A stretch of DNA of 64,000 nt, taken from NCBI GenBank assembly GCA_031556725.1, contig JAVBSL010000004.1:1-64000 (forward strand). Direction: 5' to 3'. The DNA is from UBA935 sp031556725. Its GTDB lineage: Bacteria > Bacillota > Clostridia > Lachnospirales > Lachnospiraceae. Both the position numbers and the translations under genes were made by a program. Below are positions 6,944 through 16,432 of this stretch, in pieces (position 1 is the stretch's first letter; every line of letters begins with the position of its first letter). The notes below the pieces were generated by a model, which did no database searches, was not told the origin of the DNA, and saw only the letters and a list, made by a program, of their open reading frames with translations.

Positions 6944-9196
6944 ATGAACAGGAAAAAAGAAATTTTGTTGGGCATTATAGCTGCTATTCTGGTTTTAGGG
7001 ATGTTTGCGGCTGTTGGCTGTGGGAAAAAGGAGGATGCATCATCCGACTCCGGAAAAGGGAAATATGTCTATCTGCCAAAAGGTGAGGAAGTGAACATTG
7101 GTGATGGATATATCAGTCATTATTTCGAGAAGGAAGGAATCCTCTATTATTTGCTTACGGAAACCAATCCGGAAACCGGGGAAACAAAAAACCGGCTTAA
7201 TCAGATGGAGCTGGCTTCCGGGAAAATTGAAGAAGTGCCGATTATGGAAATAGGCGCAGATTCTTATATTCAAAAGGTTAAGCTGCAGGGGGAAGACAAC
7301 TTTATTTTCTGGGTTTCCCAATATAGTGATCAGCAGACCGAATACATATTGTATCAGACTGATAAGAGGGGCAATACGGTTTCAAAGAAAGACTATACCC
7401 AGATTGTCAGTGATATGGGATTAACATATGTTCAAAATATGGAAATCAATGAACAGGGAAATATATGTCTGGCCGGAAGCGACGTTGGTGGAAAAAATAA
7501 GATTCTTGTATTGGATTCCGCAGACCGGGAAGTTTGCAAATTGGATTTTGAAAACTATATTAACAGTATTTTTATCGGTGATGATAACAATTTCTATATC
7601 ACATGTTACAGTCAATCCGGCATGGAAATGAGAATGGTTGATGTAGTAAATAAAGCAATAAAAGAACCGGTTGATATGGGGCAGATTCGAAGTCTGGGTA
7701 ATTTGATTCTTGGTGCCGGTGAGAGTGTTCCGTTGGTAAGTGATGGATTGACGGTTTATGAAGGAAATCCCACCAGCGGGCAGATGACTCCGTTATTTAA
7801 TTGGCTGGATAGTGGTGTTGCCGGAAACAATGTAACCGGTTTCGGCAGTACGCAGAACGGTGATATATGGGTATTGGTAAGCAATTACAGTTTCCGAACC
7901 AATAGTGCAAAACTCCGGTTTACCATGCTTGCCAAGACACCGGTAAGTGAGGTGAAAGAAAAGGAGATTATTGTTTTTGGAACTACTGTTTTGCGGACAG
8001 ACATTGAAACGGCTATTATTAAATTTAATAAAACCAATGAAAAATATAAGATTCAGGTTAGGGAATACCCGATGGATGTCGAGGGCGGTCAGGCTCAGTT
8101 TATAGCCGACATTGCCAGCAAAAACGGTCCGGACATTATTGACCTGATAGAAGTCAATATGAATAAACTTGTTGCTAAAGGCGTGCTGGAGGACTTAAGG
8201 CCATATATAACCGGTAAGGATGGACTTTCGGAGGATGAATATCTGGAAAATGTAATGGCAGCTTTCACAGTAGATGATAAGCAATATGGACTCCCCATCG
8301 GATTTAACGTTTATACCCTGGCTGGGAAAACATCCATCGTGGGAGATAAGCAAGGCTGGACTGTGGATGAGATGATGCAGCTGGAGCAAAGCAGACCGGA
8401 ATCGAAGATGTTTGAAGGCGAGGCTATCGATGTTTTAAGAAGCCTGCTGTGGGTAAGTACAGATCAGTTCGTGAACTGGGAAACCGGTGAATGTTCTTTT
8501 GATGGAGATGAATTTATCAAGATGCTGGAGTATGCTAAAAAATATCAAAAAGACAGCACACAGGCGCCCGCTTACGGTATCTCCAGAGAAGCCCTGTTAA
8601 ATGACGAAATTTTATTGACTCAATGCTATGTAAATTCACTCACCCAGATACAGATGATGGAAGGCGTATTTGGCGAACCGGCCACCTTTATCGGATATCC
8701 GGTGTCTGACGGAATCGGAGCGATGATTCAGGCCAACAACACATACGGCATGAATGCCAAGTCGAAGCAAAAGGATGGTGTCTGGGAATTCTTCCGTTTC
8801 TTGATGTCAGAAGAATACCAGGTGGGATTAACTGACGGAACTTATGGATTCGGTTGGACCCTGCCGGTTAAAAGAAGCGCTATTGACAGTATTTGCAAGG
8901 AAGCGATGAGGCCGGATTATTATACGGATGAAAACGGTCAGAAAACCGAAAAAGTAAAATCAAACTGGTGGGGATTCTCAGACTACACGGTGGAAGTTTA
9001 TGCCGCCACAGAGAAAGATGTGGAAATGTTCTGGCAGGTAATTGAAAATGTTGACCGGAGTTATCAGGATGATATACAGTTGTATAACATTGTCCAGGAA
9101 GAATCCGAAAGCTATTTTTCAGGGCAAAAATCAGCAAAGGAAGCAGCCGACGTGATACAGAACAGAATGCAGCTTTATGTTAATGAGAGCCGTTAA
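6944..9196 (+). CDS. Large lipoprotein with C-terminal family 1 solute-binding domain
   Basis: 750 residues. The N-terminus is a lipoprotein signal (hydrophobic stretch ~7-23, lipobox AAVGC, Cys24). Residues ~40-340 are rich in repeated beta-strand patterns (YVYLPKG, NEQGNICLAG, DDNNFYITC, TQNGDIWVL), like a six- or seven-bladed propeller. From ~345 on there is a periplasmic-binding fold of the sugar-binding family 1 (EIIVFGTTVLRTDIETAIIKFN, KNGPDIIDL, YGLPIGFNVYTLAG, WEFFRFLMSEEYQ). Typical binding proteins have ~430 residues, so the extra domain is notable. No permease or ATPase gene is adjacent, so it may be a sensor or use a permease elsewhere. A terminator follows. Confidence 0.75.
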   Translation: MNRKKEILLGIIAAILVLGMFAAVGCGKKEDASSDSGKGKYVYLPKGEEVNIGDGYISHYFEKEGILYYLLTETNPETGETKNRLNQMELASGKIEEVPIMEIGADSYIQKVKLQGEDNFIFWVSQYSDQQTEYILYQTDKRGNTVSKKDYTQIVSDMGLTYVQNMEINEQGNICLAGSDVGGKNKILVLDSADREVCKLDFENYINSIFIGDDNNFYITCYSQSGMEMRMVDVVNKAIKEPVDMGQIRSLGNLILGAGESVPLVSDGLTVYEGNPTSGQMTPLFNWLDSGVAGNNVTGFGSTQNGDIWVLVSNYSFRTNSAKLRFTMLAKTPVSEVKEKEIIVFGTTVLRTDIETAIIKFNKTNEKYKIQVREYPMDVEGGQAQFIADIASKNGPDIIDLIEVNMNKLVAKGVLEDLRPYITGKDGLSEDEYLENVMAAFTVDDKQYGLPIGFNVYTLAGKTSIVGDKQGWTVDEMMQLEQSRPESKMFEGEAIDVLRSLLWVSTDQFVNWETGECSFDGDEFIKMLEYAKKYQKDSTQAPAYGISREALLNDEILLTQCYVNSLTQIQMMEGVFGEPATFIGYPVSDGIGAMIQANNTYGMNAKSKQKDGVWEFFRFLMSEEYQVGLTDGTYGFGWTLPVKRSAIDSICKEAMRPDYYTDENGQKTEKVKSNWWGFSDYTVEVYAATEKDVEMFWQVIENVDRSYQDDIQLYNIVQEESESYFSGQKSAKEAADVIQNRMQLYVNESR

Positions 9197-9218
9197 GGCC
9201 TTATATAATTAGTACTAA

Positions 9219-9255
9219 AAAACTCCGGAATCTGGTAAGTTGATTTCGGAGTTTT
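9219..9255 (+). terminator. Terminator after the large lipoprotein gene
   Basis: AAAACTCCGGAATC (9219-9232) pairs with GATTTCGGAGTTTT (9242-9255), with one G-U pair, around a 9-nt loop. The arms end in A and T runs, so it may work in both directions. Confidence 0.8.
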
Positions 9256-9342
9256 GCGTTATCTGGACGGTTATAATAAAAAAATACTGATTTTTATTAA
9301 TGTGTAGTATAATAGATAAAAAATACAATAGGAGAATACGCG

Positions 9343-10980
9343 ATGAATGGTATACTTATTTTATTAGGTTCGGCAGCAATACTTGTTTTAGCATATATTT
9401 TTTATGGTGGGTATTTGGCAAAAAAGTGGGGAATAGATAAGAATAGCATGACTCCGGCTCATGAGATGGAAGATGGAGTAGACTACGTTCCGGCCAAAAA
9501 GAGTATTCTGTTTGGCCATAACTTTTCTTCAATAGCAGGTGCGGGACCGATTAATGGTCCGATTATTGCGGCGATGTTTGGATGGCTTCCGGTGTTGCTG
9601 TGGATATTGATCGGCGGAATCTTTTTCGGAGCGGTACAGGACTTTGCCGCCCTTTATGCCTCGGTAAAAAGTAAAGGAAAATCCATCGGATATATTATTG
9701 AATTGTATATAGGAAAAACGGGGAAAACACTGTTTCTTTTATTCGTATGGCTGCTTGCCATTCTGGTAGTGGCCGCCTTTGGCGATATCGTAGCCGGAAC
9801 CTTTAACGGATTTACAGCGGAGGGTGCAGCAAACACGGCCAATGCATCTGTTGCAACTACCAGTATCCTGTTTATTGTAGCAGCAGTAATTCTGGGAGCT
9901 ATATTAAACAAGTGTAAGATGAATGAGTGGGCATCAGCAGGAATCGCCATTGCTTTTCTTGTTATATGCATTATGCTGGGGCTTAAATTCCCGATATATT
10001 TCAGTAAAAATATCTGGCTTTACTTTATATTTATATATATACTGGCTGCTTCCGTAACACCGGTTTGGGCACTTTTGCAACCCAGGGATTACTTGAATTC
10101 TTTTTTGCTGGTAGCAATGATAATAGGGGCTTTTCTGGGAATTTTGATTGCAAATCCGACGGTAAACATAGCAGCTTTTAATGGCTTTGTTGTAAATAAT
10201 AACTATTTGTTTCCATTTCTGTTTGTAACCATTGCCTGCGGAGCGGTTTCCGGCTTTCATGCACTGGTTGCGTCCGGCACGGTCTCGAAACAGATCGATA
10301 ATGAGGCGGATATGAAACCAATTGGATTTGGTTCCATGCTGTTGGAAAGCTTTCTGGCAGTAATATCATTAATAACGGTAGGAGCGTTGGCGGTAGGCGG
10401 GCAGATGCCGGAAGGAACGCCGCCGGTTATTTTCGCCACGGCAGTATCGGGATTTTTAATGAAGATCGGTTTGCCGGAAAGTGCCACATATACAATTATA
10501 ACCCTGGCAATTTCTGCTTTTGCACTGACGTCACTGGACTCAGTGGCACGAGTGGGACGGCTCAGCTTTCAGGAACTATTTCCGGAAAAAAGCATTCTGG
10601 CCAATAAATATATTGCTACGATCATTACATTAGGTTTAGGTTATCTGCTTTCGGTTAACGGATATGAAAAAATCTGGCCGCTGTTTGGCTCCGCTAATCA
10701 GCTTTTGGCAGCCTTGGCTCTTATTGCCTGTGCGGTATTCCTGAAAAGTACAAAAAGACAAGGATTTATGCTTTATTTACCCATGGGATTTATGCTGGTG
10801 GTAACTTTTACGGCATTGAGTATGAGTATTGCTTCAATACTGAAAAAGCTGCAGAACGGCGGATTTTCCATACTTTCCGATGGCTTGCAGCTTATCATAG
10901 CAGTTTTGTTATTAGGTTTGGGAGTGATGGTAGCTTACTCCGGAATTAGAAAACTGATGGGCAAAGCCGATTCAAAGTAA
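9343..10980 (+). CDS. cstA: Carbon starvation protein CstA family transporter
   Basis: 545 residues with about 14-16 membrane segments. The CstA hallmark FGHNFSSIAGAGPINGP (~residues 57-73), followed by a GAVQDFAALYASVKSKGKSI loop, is clear, as is the conserved FHALVASGTVSKQ segment. CstA proteins import peptides or pyruvate when better carbon sources run out. This is the shorter Firmicutes form (E. coli CstA has ~700). TATAAT at 9308-9313 is a likely -10 box. The 3' end overlaps the convergent sensor kinase gene by 35 bp, which suggests that the neighbouring two-component system and this transporter affect each other's expression. Confidence 0.92.
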   Translation: MNGILILLGSAAILVLAYIFYGGYLAKKWGIDKNSMTPAHEMEDGVDYVPAKKSILFGHNFSSIAGAGPINGPIIAAMFGWLPVLLWILIGGIFFGAVQDFAALYASVKSKGKSIGYIIELYIGKTGKTLFLLFVWLLAILVVAAFGDIVAGTFNGFTAEGAANTANASVATTSILFIVAAVILGAILNKCKMNEWASAGIAIAFLVICIMLGLKFPIYFSKNIWLYFIFIYILAASVTPVWALLQPRDYLNSFLLVAMIIGAFLGILIANPTVNIAAFNGFVVNNNYLFPFLFVTIACGAVSGFHALVASGTVSKQIDNEADMKPIGFGSMLLESFLAVISLITVGALAVGGQMPEGTPPVIFATAVSGFLMKIGLPESATYTIITLAISAFALTSLDSVARVGRLSFQELFPEKSILANKYIATIITLGLGYLLSVNGYEKIWPLFGSANQLLAALALIACAVFLKSTKRQGFMLYLPMGFMLVVTFTALSMSIASILKKLQNGGFSILSDGLQLIIAVLLLGLGVMVAYSGIRKLMGKADSK

Positions 10981-12301
10981 CGGAAAAGGTAGTTCCTTTA
11001 TCAACTTCACTTTCAACAGTTATTTTGCCATCATGGATATCTACAATCCATTTTACAATAGACAGGCCTAATCCGCATCCGCTGCGGTCACGGGATTCGT
11101 CCACCCGATAAAAACGGTCAAACAGGAACGGAAAAGTTTTCCTGTCGATTCCGATACCGTCATCTGTAACATTAATGGTCAGGGAATCAACCTGTTCTGT
11201 TATATTGACCCAGACGTGACCGCCGGGACTGCCATATTTTATTGCATTTTCAACCAGATTTAACATCATTTGGGTGAGCAGGCTCTGATCCATAAAAAGT
11301 TGATAGTCTTTTTCGGTGGTATGCAGCAAGGTGATGGAATTGTCCTCCGCTATATCCGCAAGCTGTTCTAATACGGTATCAATGATTACATTTAAACCGG
11401 TTAATTCAAATTCAGGTACATATCGTCCTTCTGTGCCACGGGAAAGCAGGAGCAGTTGTGAAATGATTACATTTATGCGATTGCATTCAGCTAATATTAT
11501 GGAAAGGGAATTTTGGGTCTCCGTGTTTTGTTCCGTCGCCAAAGCCATTTCCGCATTGGCCATAATAACAGATATGGGTGTTCTTAACTCGTGGGATGCA
11601 TCGGAGGTAAACCGCTTTTCATTTTGAAAGGATTGTTCCAAATGACTTAACATTCTATTAAATGTTTCAGTCAGCTCCCCGACTTCATCCTTACATTTGA
11701 TTTCCTGTATTCGTTTTGACAAATCATCGGTTTCTATGTTTTTTGCCAAAGCAGTAATTTTACTGATGGGCCGCAGAGCTCTTTTGGCAATCAGGAGACC
11801 GCCTAAAATGGTAACAAGGAAATAGATAGGCAAAGCAATAATCAGCATCATGAATAAAGTGCTACGTAAGGTGGCTTTCATGTTTTCCAGGGAGCGGCAG
11901 ATTCTTATTTTAGCAATCGGTTTACCTTCATCATATGCGATATTGTCATATAAAAGCCAGTTAACGTCATTTTGATTTATTTTCTGCATGTTTTCGCGGG
12001 TAAAGGGAATGTTAAAAAGCCAGCTTAACGAATGATGTGAGTAAACCACTTTATCATCCACATCCCATATGATGGTGGGCAGGTCATAAGTTGTTTCGGA
12101 ATCGCTCCAAATGTATAGGACCGAGTCAGTGCTTTGATAATCGATGTTCATAATGGTTTGTGCCATTGCGGATTCAAGCAGATTTTTTTCGCTGCTGAAT
12201 AAGGAATTGGAAATCGTGCGGTATAACAGGGGTAAGAATGCTGCCAGCAAAATGGAAGTCAACAAGGTATACCACAGGGTCATTTTAATTCGGATTTTCA
12301 T
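10946..12301 (-). CDS. Sensor histidine kinase (HAMP type)
   Basis: 451 residues. TM1 at ~8-28 and TM2 at ~150-175 enclose an extracytoplasmic sensing domain of ~120 residues. HAMP linker ~176-230. HisKA with phospho-acceptor His in SDASHELRTPISV. HATPase_c with N box NLVENAIKYG, G1 box DDGIGI and GCGLGLSIVKW. All catalytic boxes are intact. It overlaps its response regulator gene by 4 bp (translation coupling) and runs head-on into cstA, overlapping it by 35 bp. Regulation of cstA is an inference from this position only. Confidence 0.92.
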   Translation of the reverse strand: MKIRIKMTLWYTLLTSILLAAFLPLLYRTISNSLFSSEKNLLESAMAQTIMNIDYQSTDSVLYIWSDSETTYDLPTIIWDVDDKVVYSHHSLSWLFNIPFTRENMQKINQNDVNWLLYDNIAYDEGKPIAKIRICRSLENMKATLRSTLFMMLIIALPIYFLVTILGGLLIAKRALRPISKITALAKNIETDDLSKRIQEIKCKDEVGELTETFNRMLSHLEQSFQNEKRFTSDASHELRTPISVIMANAEMALATEQNTETQNSLSIILAECNRINVIISQLLLLSRGTEGRYVPEFELTGLNVIIDTVLEQLADIAEDNSITLLHTTEKDYQLFMDQSLLTQMMLNLVENAIKYGSPGGHVWVNITEQVDSLTINVTDDGIGIDRKTFPFLFDRFYRVDESRDRSGCGLGLSIVKWIVDIHDGKITVESEVDKGTTFSVTLNRLCPSVF

Positions 12302-12975
12302 TCTTCTTCACACCTTAAAATATAACCCGCACCTCTAACGGTGTGGATTAACTTTTTTTCAAAATCTTTGTCGATTTTATTACGAAGATAGCGGATGTAA
12401 ACATCCACAATGTTGGAATCATATTCAAACTCATTGTTCCATACATGGTCGGATATCTGAGCCCGTGTCAAAAGGTTATTGGGATTTCTCATTAAGTATT
12501 CAAGCAGGGAATACTCTTTTGAGGTCAGGTTTATTTTTTGGCCGCTGCGCATTACAATATGTTCATTTACATTCATACTTAAATCTTCAAAGAAAAGAGT
12601 ATTATCTTTGCTTTCCCCTTGTCTCCGCATAAGGTTACGAATCCGTGCTAAAAGCTCTTCAAAAGCAAAGGGCTTCACAAGATAATCATCGCCGCCGAGA
12701 TTTAATCCGGTTACCCGGTCCTCTACGCTGCCTTTTGAGGTTAAAATTAAAATATTGGATTTATTGCCCTCTGTCCGGAGCTGTTTTAAAAGTTGCAGAC
12801 CGCTCATTTTAGGCAGCATAAGATCTAAAATAATACAATCATATTCTGCGTTGCTGGCATAGTCATACCCTTCGATGCCATCAAAACAGGAGTCAAGAAG
12901 ATAACCTTCAGACTTTAGCCGCTTGGAAATTACCTCATGCAGAGATTTATCATCTTCAATCAATAACAGTCGCAT
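12298..12975 (-). CDS. OmpR-family response regulator
   Basis: 225 residues. The receiver domain (1-~118) has acidic pocket DD near the start (LLIEDDKSL), the phosphorylated Asp in DCIILDLMLPKMSG, Thr in ILTSKG and Lys in YLVKPF. The winged-helix domain (~128-223) ends in RYLRNKIDKDFE...IHTVRGAGYIL, typical of OmpR/PhoB regulators. It is the first gene of the pair with the kinase at 10946-12301 and is transcribed leftwards. Confidence 0.93.
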   Translation of the reverse strand: MRLLLIEDDKSLHEVISKRLKSEGYLLDSCFDGIEGYDYASNAEYDCIILDLMLPKMSGLQLLKQLRTEGNKSNILILTSKGSVEDRVTGLNLGGDDYLVKPFAFEELLARIRNLMRRQGESKDNTLFFEDLSMNVNEHIVMRSGQKINLTSKEYSLLEYLMRNPNNLLTRAQISDHVWNNEFEYDSNIVDVYIRYLRNKIDKDFEKKLIHTVRGAGYILRCEEE

Positions 12976-13008
12976 ATGCTACCTCCATCGTTTTTAGTAT
13001 AGCATAAA

Positions 13009-13042
13009 AACAACCGGAAAATTCTGAATTTTTCCAGTTGTT
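13009..13042 (-). terminator. Bidirectional terminator behind the flgB gene
   Basis: AACAACCGGAAAA (13009-13021) pairs with TTTTCCAGTTGTT (13030-13042), one mismatch, between flgB and the response regulator gene. A/T runs flank both sides. Confidence 0.7.
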
Positions 13043-13048
13043 TTATTT

Positions 13049-13408
13049 TTATTTAACTTGTAATACCATTTCCAGTTTCTTATATCCATAACAATTTGCC
13101 AGAGCGTTGTACCTGATTTGATTTTCACTCAAATCAACCGTCTCGTTTTCAATATCAACGTTATTACCATCAAGGCGATAGCTGAAATTGCTATAGGGCT
13201 CTCGAATAGAGGGACGTACATCGGATAAGTCGAGCTTGCCTGTCCTTTTATAGTCGTCAACGGCATCGGCAAGCATATCTTCAAAGACGACAGCCTGTTT
13301 CTTGAAACCGGGAGTGCTGGCGTTGGCAATATTATTAGCAATAATGTTATTTCTTACAACTAATGCGTCCATTGCTGCGCCAATAATTTCATTTTTTCCG
13401 GATAACAA
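13049..13408 (-). CDS. flgB: Flagellar basal-body rod protein FlgB, isolated copy
   Basis: 119 residues from TTG 13408. The rod-protein hallmark NNIIANNIANASTPGFKKQ near the N-terminus, the FSYRLDGNNVDIENE segment and the coiled C-terminus (QIRYNALANCYGYKKLEMVL) identify it as FlgB, the proximal rod subunit. Normally flgB starts an operon with flgC and fliE; here no flagellar gene is next to it and terminators enclose it. Start oddity: the good AAGGAGG site lies 8 bp from an in-frame ATA (13423), while the TTG is 23 bp away. Either the rare AUA is used or the ATG was lost by mutation. Probably a relict or spare copy. Confidence 0.85.
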   Translation of the reverse strand: MLSGKNEIIGAAMDALVVRNNIIANNIANASTPGFKKQAVVFEDMLADAVDDYKRTGKLDLSDVRPSIREPYSNFSYRLDGNNVDIENETVDLSENQIRYNALANCYGYKKLEMVLQVK

Positions 13409-13582
13409 TTTACTTAATTGTATACCTCACGCCTCCTTTTCATTTGTTTTAGTGTAATATTAAACTCCCGCTGTTATATGCCAACTTACCGGGCCCCTCC
13501 CGATGTGCAAAGCTAACATATATCTAATTAAAATATTACATTAAAAAAATGAAAAACAGATGAGATTTTACAACAAAATAAT

Positions 13583-15025
13583 CTAAACTGCTTGCATCAG
13601 CCGGATATAAAAGGCAACCGTTTCATATAAGGTTTCTAAGGGAATCCGTTCGTTATGGCCATGAATCATAGCCCGCTCCGCTTTGGAAAGCTTCATCGCC
13701 GAAAAGCGGTACACCCGGTCGGTAATCCGGCAATAATGGCGTGAATCGCTGCAGGCCATCATCAGATAGGGTGAAATGATAACCTCCGGCCAGGTGGTAT
13801 GAATAACCTGTTTCAGGGTTTCCCATTCTTTACAGGAGGTATCGGAACAGATGGAAGGATTCATTCCGTTTACCAGCTTGACCTCGATCTTATCATTTTT
13901 AATAACCGTTTTCAAATAATTCAAAGCAGAGTCTATGGTAGTACTGCCAATCAGCCGAAGATTAATCCCAAAGGATGCTTTCGGCGGCAGGACATTAAAG
14001 GCCTTGCTTCCCTCCATCCGGGTTACGGCACAGGTAGTGCGCATCATGGCATTCAGCTCACCGCCGGATATCTTGCAGATCAGTTTCAGCAAGGGCAGGA
14101 AGCACCACAGGTTAGCAAAAAGTAATTTATATCCAAAGGTGGAATAACGTCCCAGGGTATCGAACATTTCCGCTACCGGTTTGGTAAATTCAGCCTCAAA
14201 AGGATGTTTTTCCAGATTTACCACGGCCTGAGACAACTGTCCAAGAATAGTATGGACCGGCGGTGTTGACGCGTGACCGCCCTGGCTTTCCAGAATACAC
14301 TCTACATTGACGCTGCCTTTTTCACCAATACCAATCAGCGCACAGGAACCTGCAACTCCCGGGAAAACATTTTCCACGATGGCACCGCCTTCATCAATGA
14401 CCATTGCCGGCTTGATGCCTTTTTCCTCAAGTCTGGTCACGATCCGCGCACAGTCTTCCCCATCGATTTCCTCTTCCCCCGAAAAAGAAAAATAGATATC
14501 CTGCCTGGGTACATAATCTTGTGACAGCAGATGCTCTGCGGCTTCCAAAATACTGCATAAGGTTGCCTTGGTATCCAATGTTCCCCGGCCCCATAAAACA
14601 TCATCTTCAATAATTCCGGCAAAGGCCGGTTTCTCCCAATGTTCTTCATCAGCAGGAACCACATCATAGTGAGCCATGAGAACCACCGGCTCATCTTTTT
14701 CCTTACCTTGCCAATAATATAGCAGACCGGTTTTGCCGATTTTTTCTAATGCACATTTTTTGTGAATCAGGGGAAAGCGCTCTTCCAATAAGTCTGCAAA
14801 TTTATTAAATTCATTGCGGTCTACCAAAGCGTCGTCCCGGTGGGAGACCGTCTTACAGCGGATCATATCGGTCAGATCAGCCACAGCTTTTTCTTTAGGA
14901 ACAGAAACTTTATCCGGCACTGCCGAAGGCATCTGGTATGGCTTGAACCGGACCGCCCGGATGATAATAAATGTAAAGAACAGAATCAGGAGCAAAAGGA
15001 GTAAGAGTAATATTTTTAAACCCAT
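13583..15025 (-). CDS. M20 family metallopeptidase, membrane-anchored
   Basis: 480 residues. A hydrophobic segment at ~4-24 anchors it in the membrane. Zinc-binding motifs of M20/ArgE/DapE peptidases are present: LMAHYDVVPADEEHW, WGRGTLDTKATL and FSGEEEIDGED, then VIDEGG. The length and motif order fit the carboxypeptidase S/PM20D1-like branch, which hydrolyses N-acyl amino acids and dipeptides. It is the last gene of a leftward unit with two membrane proteins (13 bp and 25 bp apart), so it probably hydrolyses the substrate these bring in or send out. Confidence 0.85.
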   Translation of the reverse strand: MGLKILLLLLLLLILFFTFIIIRAVRFKPYQMPSAVPDKVSVPKEKAVADLTDMIRCKTVSHRDDALVDRNEFNKFADLLEERFPLIHKKCALEKIGKTGLLYYWQGKEKDEPVVLMAHYDVVPADEEHWEKPAFAGIIEDDVLWGRGTLDTKATLCSILEAAEHLLSQDYVPRQDIYFSFSGEEEIDGEDCARIVTRLEEKGIKPAMVIDEGGAIVENVFPGVAGSCALIGIGEKGSVNVECILESQGGHASTPPVHTILGQLSQAVVNLEKHPFEAEFTKPVAEMFDTLGRYSTFGYKLLFANLWCFLPLLKLICKISGGELNAMMRTTCAVTRMEGSKAFNVLPPKASFGINLRLIGSTTIDSALNYLKTVIKNDKIEVKLVNGMNPSICSDTSCKEWETLKQVIHTTWPEVIISPYLMMACSDSRHYCRITDRVYRFSAMKLSKAERAMIHGHNERIPLETLYETVAFYIRLMQAV

Positions 15026-15037
15026 GACGGCGCCTTT

Positions 15038-15694
15038 CTATAACATGTTTTTCTTATATAAAAATCTTGCGGCTCCGATGGAAAGCAGGGCTCCTACCGG
15101 AACCAGAATACCTACCGAAGAAGCAAGGGAGGGCACTAACAGGAAAAGGATCAGCATAAATAAAAGCGGAACCATGGCAATTTTCCAGTTTTTGCTGACA
15201 TATACCACGGCCAGTCCGCCGAACAGAGAGGGCAGGATATTGTCAAAAGCCGGTTTTAGCACCGGAGAATTTAGTATCGGGGTAAGCTGTGCCAAGAGCA
15301 AAACGCCCACTGCAATGACCAGTGTGGTAACAATCGAACTGGTTGCCACGGCAATGGTAGAAATCACTTCACCCTCTTCGGTATTGGGTTTTACTTTATT
15401 GTTTTCCATGGCGTTGAGTGCGGCCGGTACCTTCAGATTGGTCAGGTTTCCGGTTACAAATCCCAGATAGGAACCGCCGGTTCCAAGCATCGGAGTAAAG
15501 GTGATAACCTCAATGGTTCCCACAGTCCAGAAAATCGGCGCAACACCTAACAAGCCTTTCAGAACGGGGGTCATCCCCGGCCAGGCATCGTAGTAAACGC
15601 AGACGGCCACGGGAACACAGAGAATCAGGACAATTGCCGTCCAGATCCAGACTTTTCCATAAAAATGTGTTTTTTCATAATATTTATTATTCAA
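15038..15694 (-). CDS. Small integral membrane protein, partner of DUF5058 protein
   Basis: 218 residues with five or six hydrophobic segments (~14-34, 43-62, 115-137, 150-190, 195-212). I do not recognise a characterised family. It starts 12 bp before the end of the intergenic gap behind the DUF5058 gene and directly precedes the M20 peptidase gene. Length and spacing suggest it is the second subunit of one membrane complex with the 241-residue protein. A transporter for dipeptides or acyl amino acids is my inference from the gene order. Confidence 0.65.
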   Translation of the reverse strand: MNNKYYEKTHFYGKVWIWTAIVLILCVPVAVCVYYDAWPGMTPVLKGLLGVAPIFWTVGTIEVITFTPMLGTGGSYLGFVTGNLTNLKVPAALNAMENNKVKPNTEEGEVISTIAVATSSIVTTLVIAVGVLLLAQLTPILNSPVLKPAFDNILPSLFGGLAVVYVSKNWKIAMVPLLFMLILFLLVPSLASSVGILVPVGALLSIGAARFLYKKNML

Positions 15695-15706
15695 AGCAGT
15701 ATCCTC

Positions 15707-16432
15707 CTATTTGATAATAATCGGTGTAATTACCACCGCAAAGGCCATGGCTCCCAGCATACTGATGGGAAGGGCATAATTTTCCAGCCATTTGATGTTA
15801 CACTTTTTAATCAAGAGTCCGCAGATGGCCATCAGCATGGCGGAAAATAAAAGTACGAAAATCGGGATCCAGCCGGGCAGGCCGCTGCGGATATCGGCAA
15901 AGACCATGCCTAAGAAGGCGGAAATCATGCCCAGGAACATGGCGGTTATAAATAAATCGCCCCATTTGGAATCCTTATTTTTGATTTTTACCAATCCGTT
16001 TTGAATTTTACGAAGTAAGATAGGTACCAGTAGGATGCTGGGAAGGATTCCCAGTGTCATTACCCAGGCAATGGCAGAATAAACCTTGGGATCGGTCACT
16101 GTCTCGGACAGGGAAATACCCAGAGCATTGGCAGTGGAAGTGGCAGCAGGCAGCTCGTAGGTGATGGCACCGATGACGCTGAGCCGGATCCACGGCAGGG
16201 GAAGTCCTAAAAATTTGGATAAAGTGATGACTCCCAATAGAATAGAAAAAGCCGGGGCCAGAGTAAATAAGGCAGTGGAAGCAATGGTTTTATGAATTTG
16301 TTTCATATCCATTCCCAGTTTCCCGGCCTGCCTGTATGCCCTGACCAGAAAGAAGACCGACTGGGCAATGACAAAAAGAATGACCAGTGCTGCCACTAAA
16401 AAAAGAAAATGACTGTTGGGTGAAAAGTTCAT
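15707..16432 (-). CDS. DUF5058-like integral membrane protein
   Basis: 241 residues with six to seven membrane spans. A charged loop AYRQAGKLGMDMKQIHKTI lies after the first span and a conserved-looking GAITYELPAATSTANALGI segment in the middle. This pattern recalls DUF5058 family proteins, which have no known function and are often encoded with M20 peptidases. First gene of a leftward three-gene unit; its start at 16432 has a good ribosome site (GGAGGAAAACC before ATG). Confidence 0.65.
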   Translation of the reverse strand: MNFSPNSHFLFLVAALVILFVIAQSVFFLVRAYRQAGKLGMDMKQIHKTIASTALFTLAPAFSILLGVITLSKFLGLPLPWIRLSVIGAITYELPAATSTANALGISLSETVTDPKVYSAIAWVMTLGILPSILLVPILLRKIQNGLVKIKNKDSKWGDLFITAMFLGMISAFLGMVFADIRSGLPGWIPIFVLLFSAMLMAICGLLIKKCNIKWLENYALPISMLGAMAFAVVITPIIIK

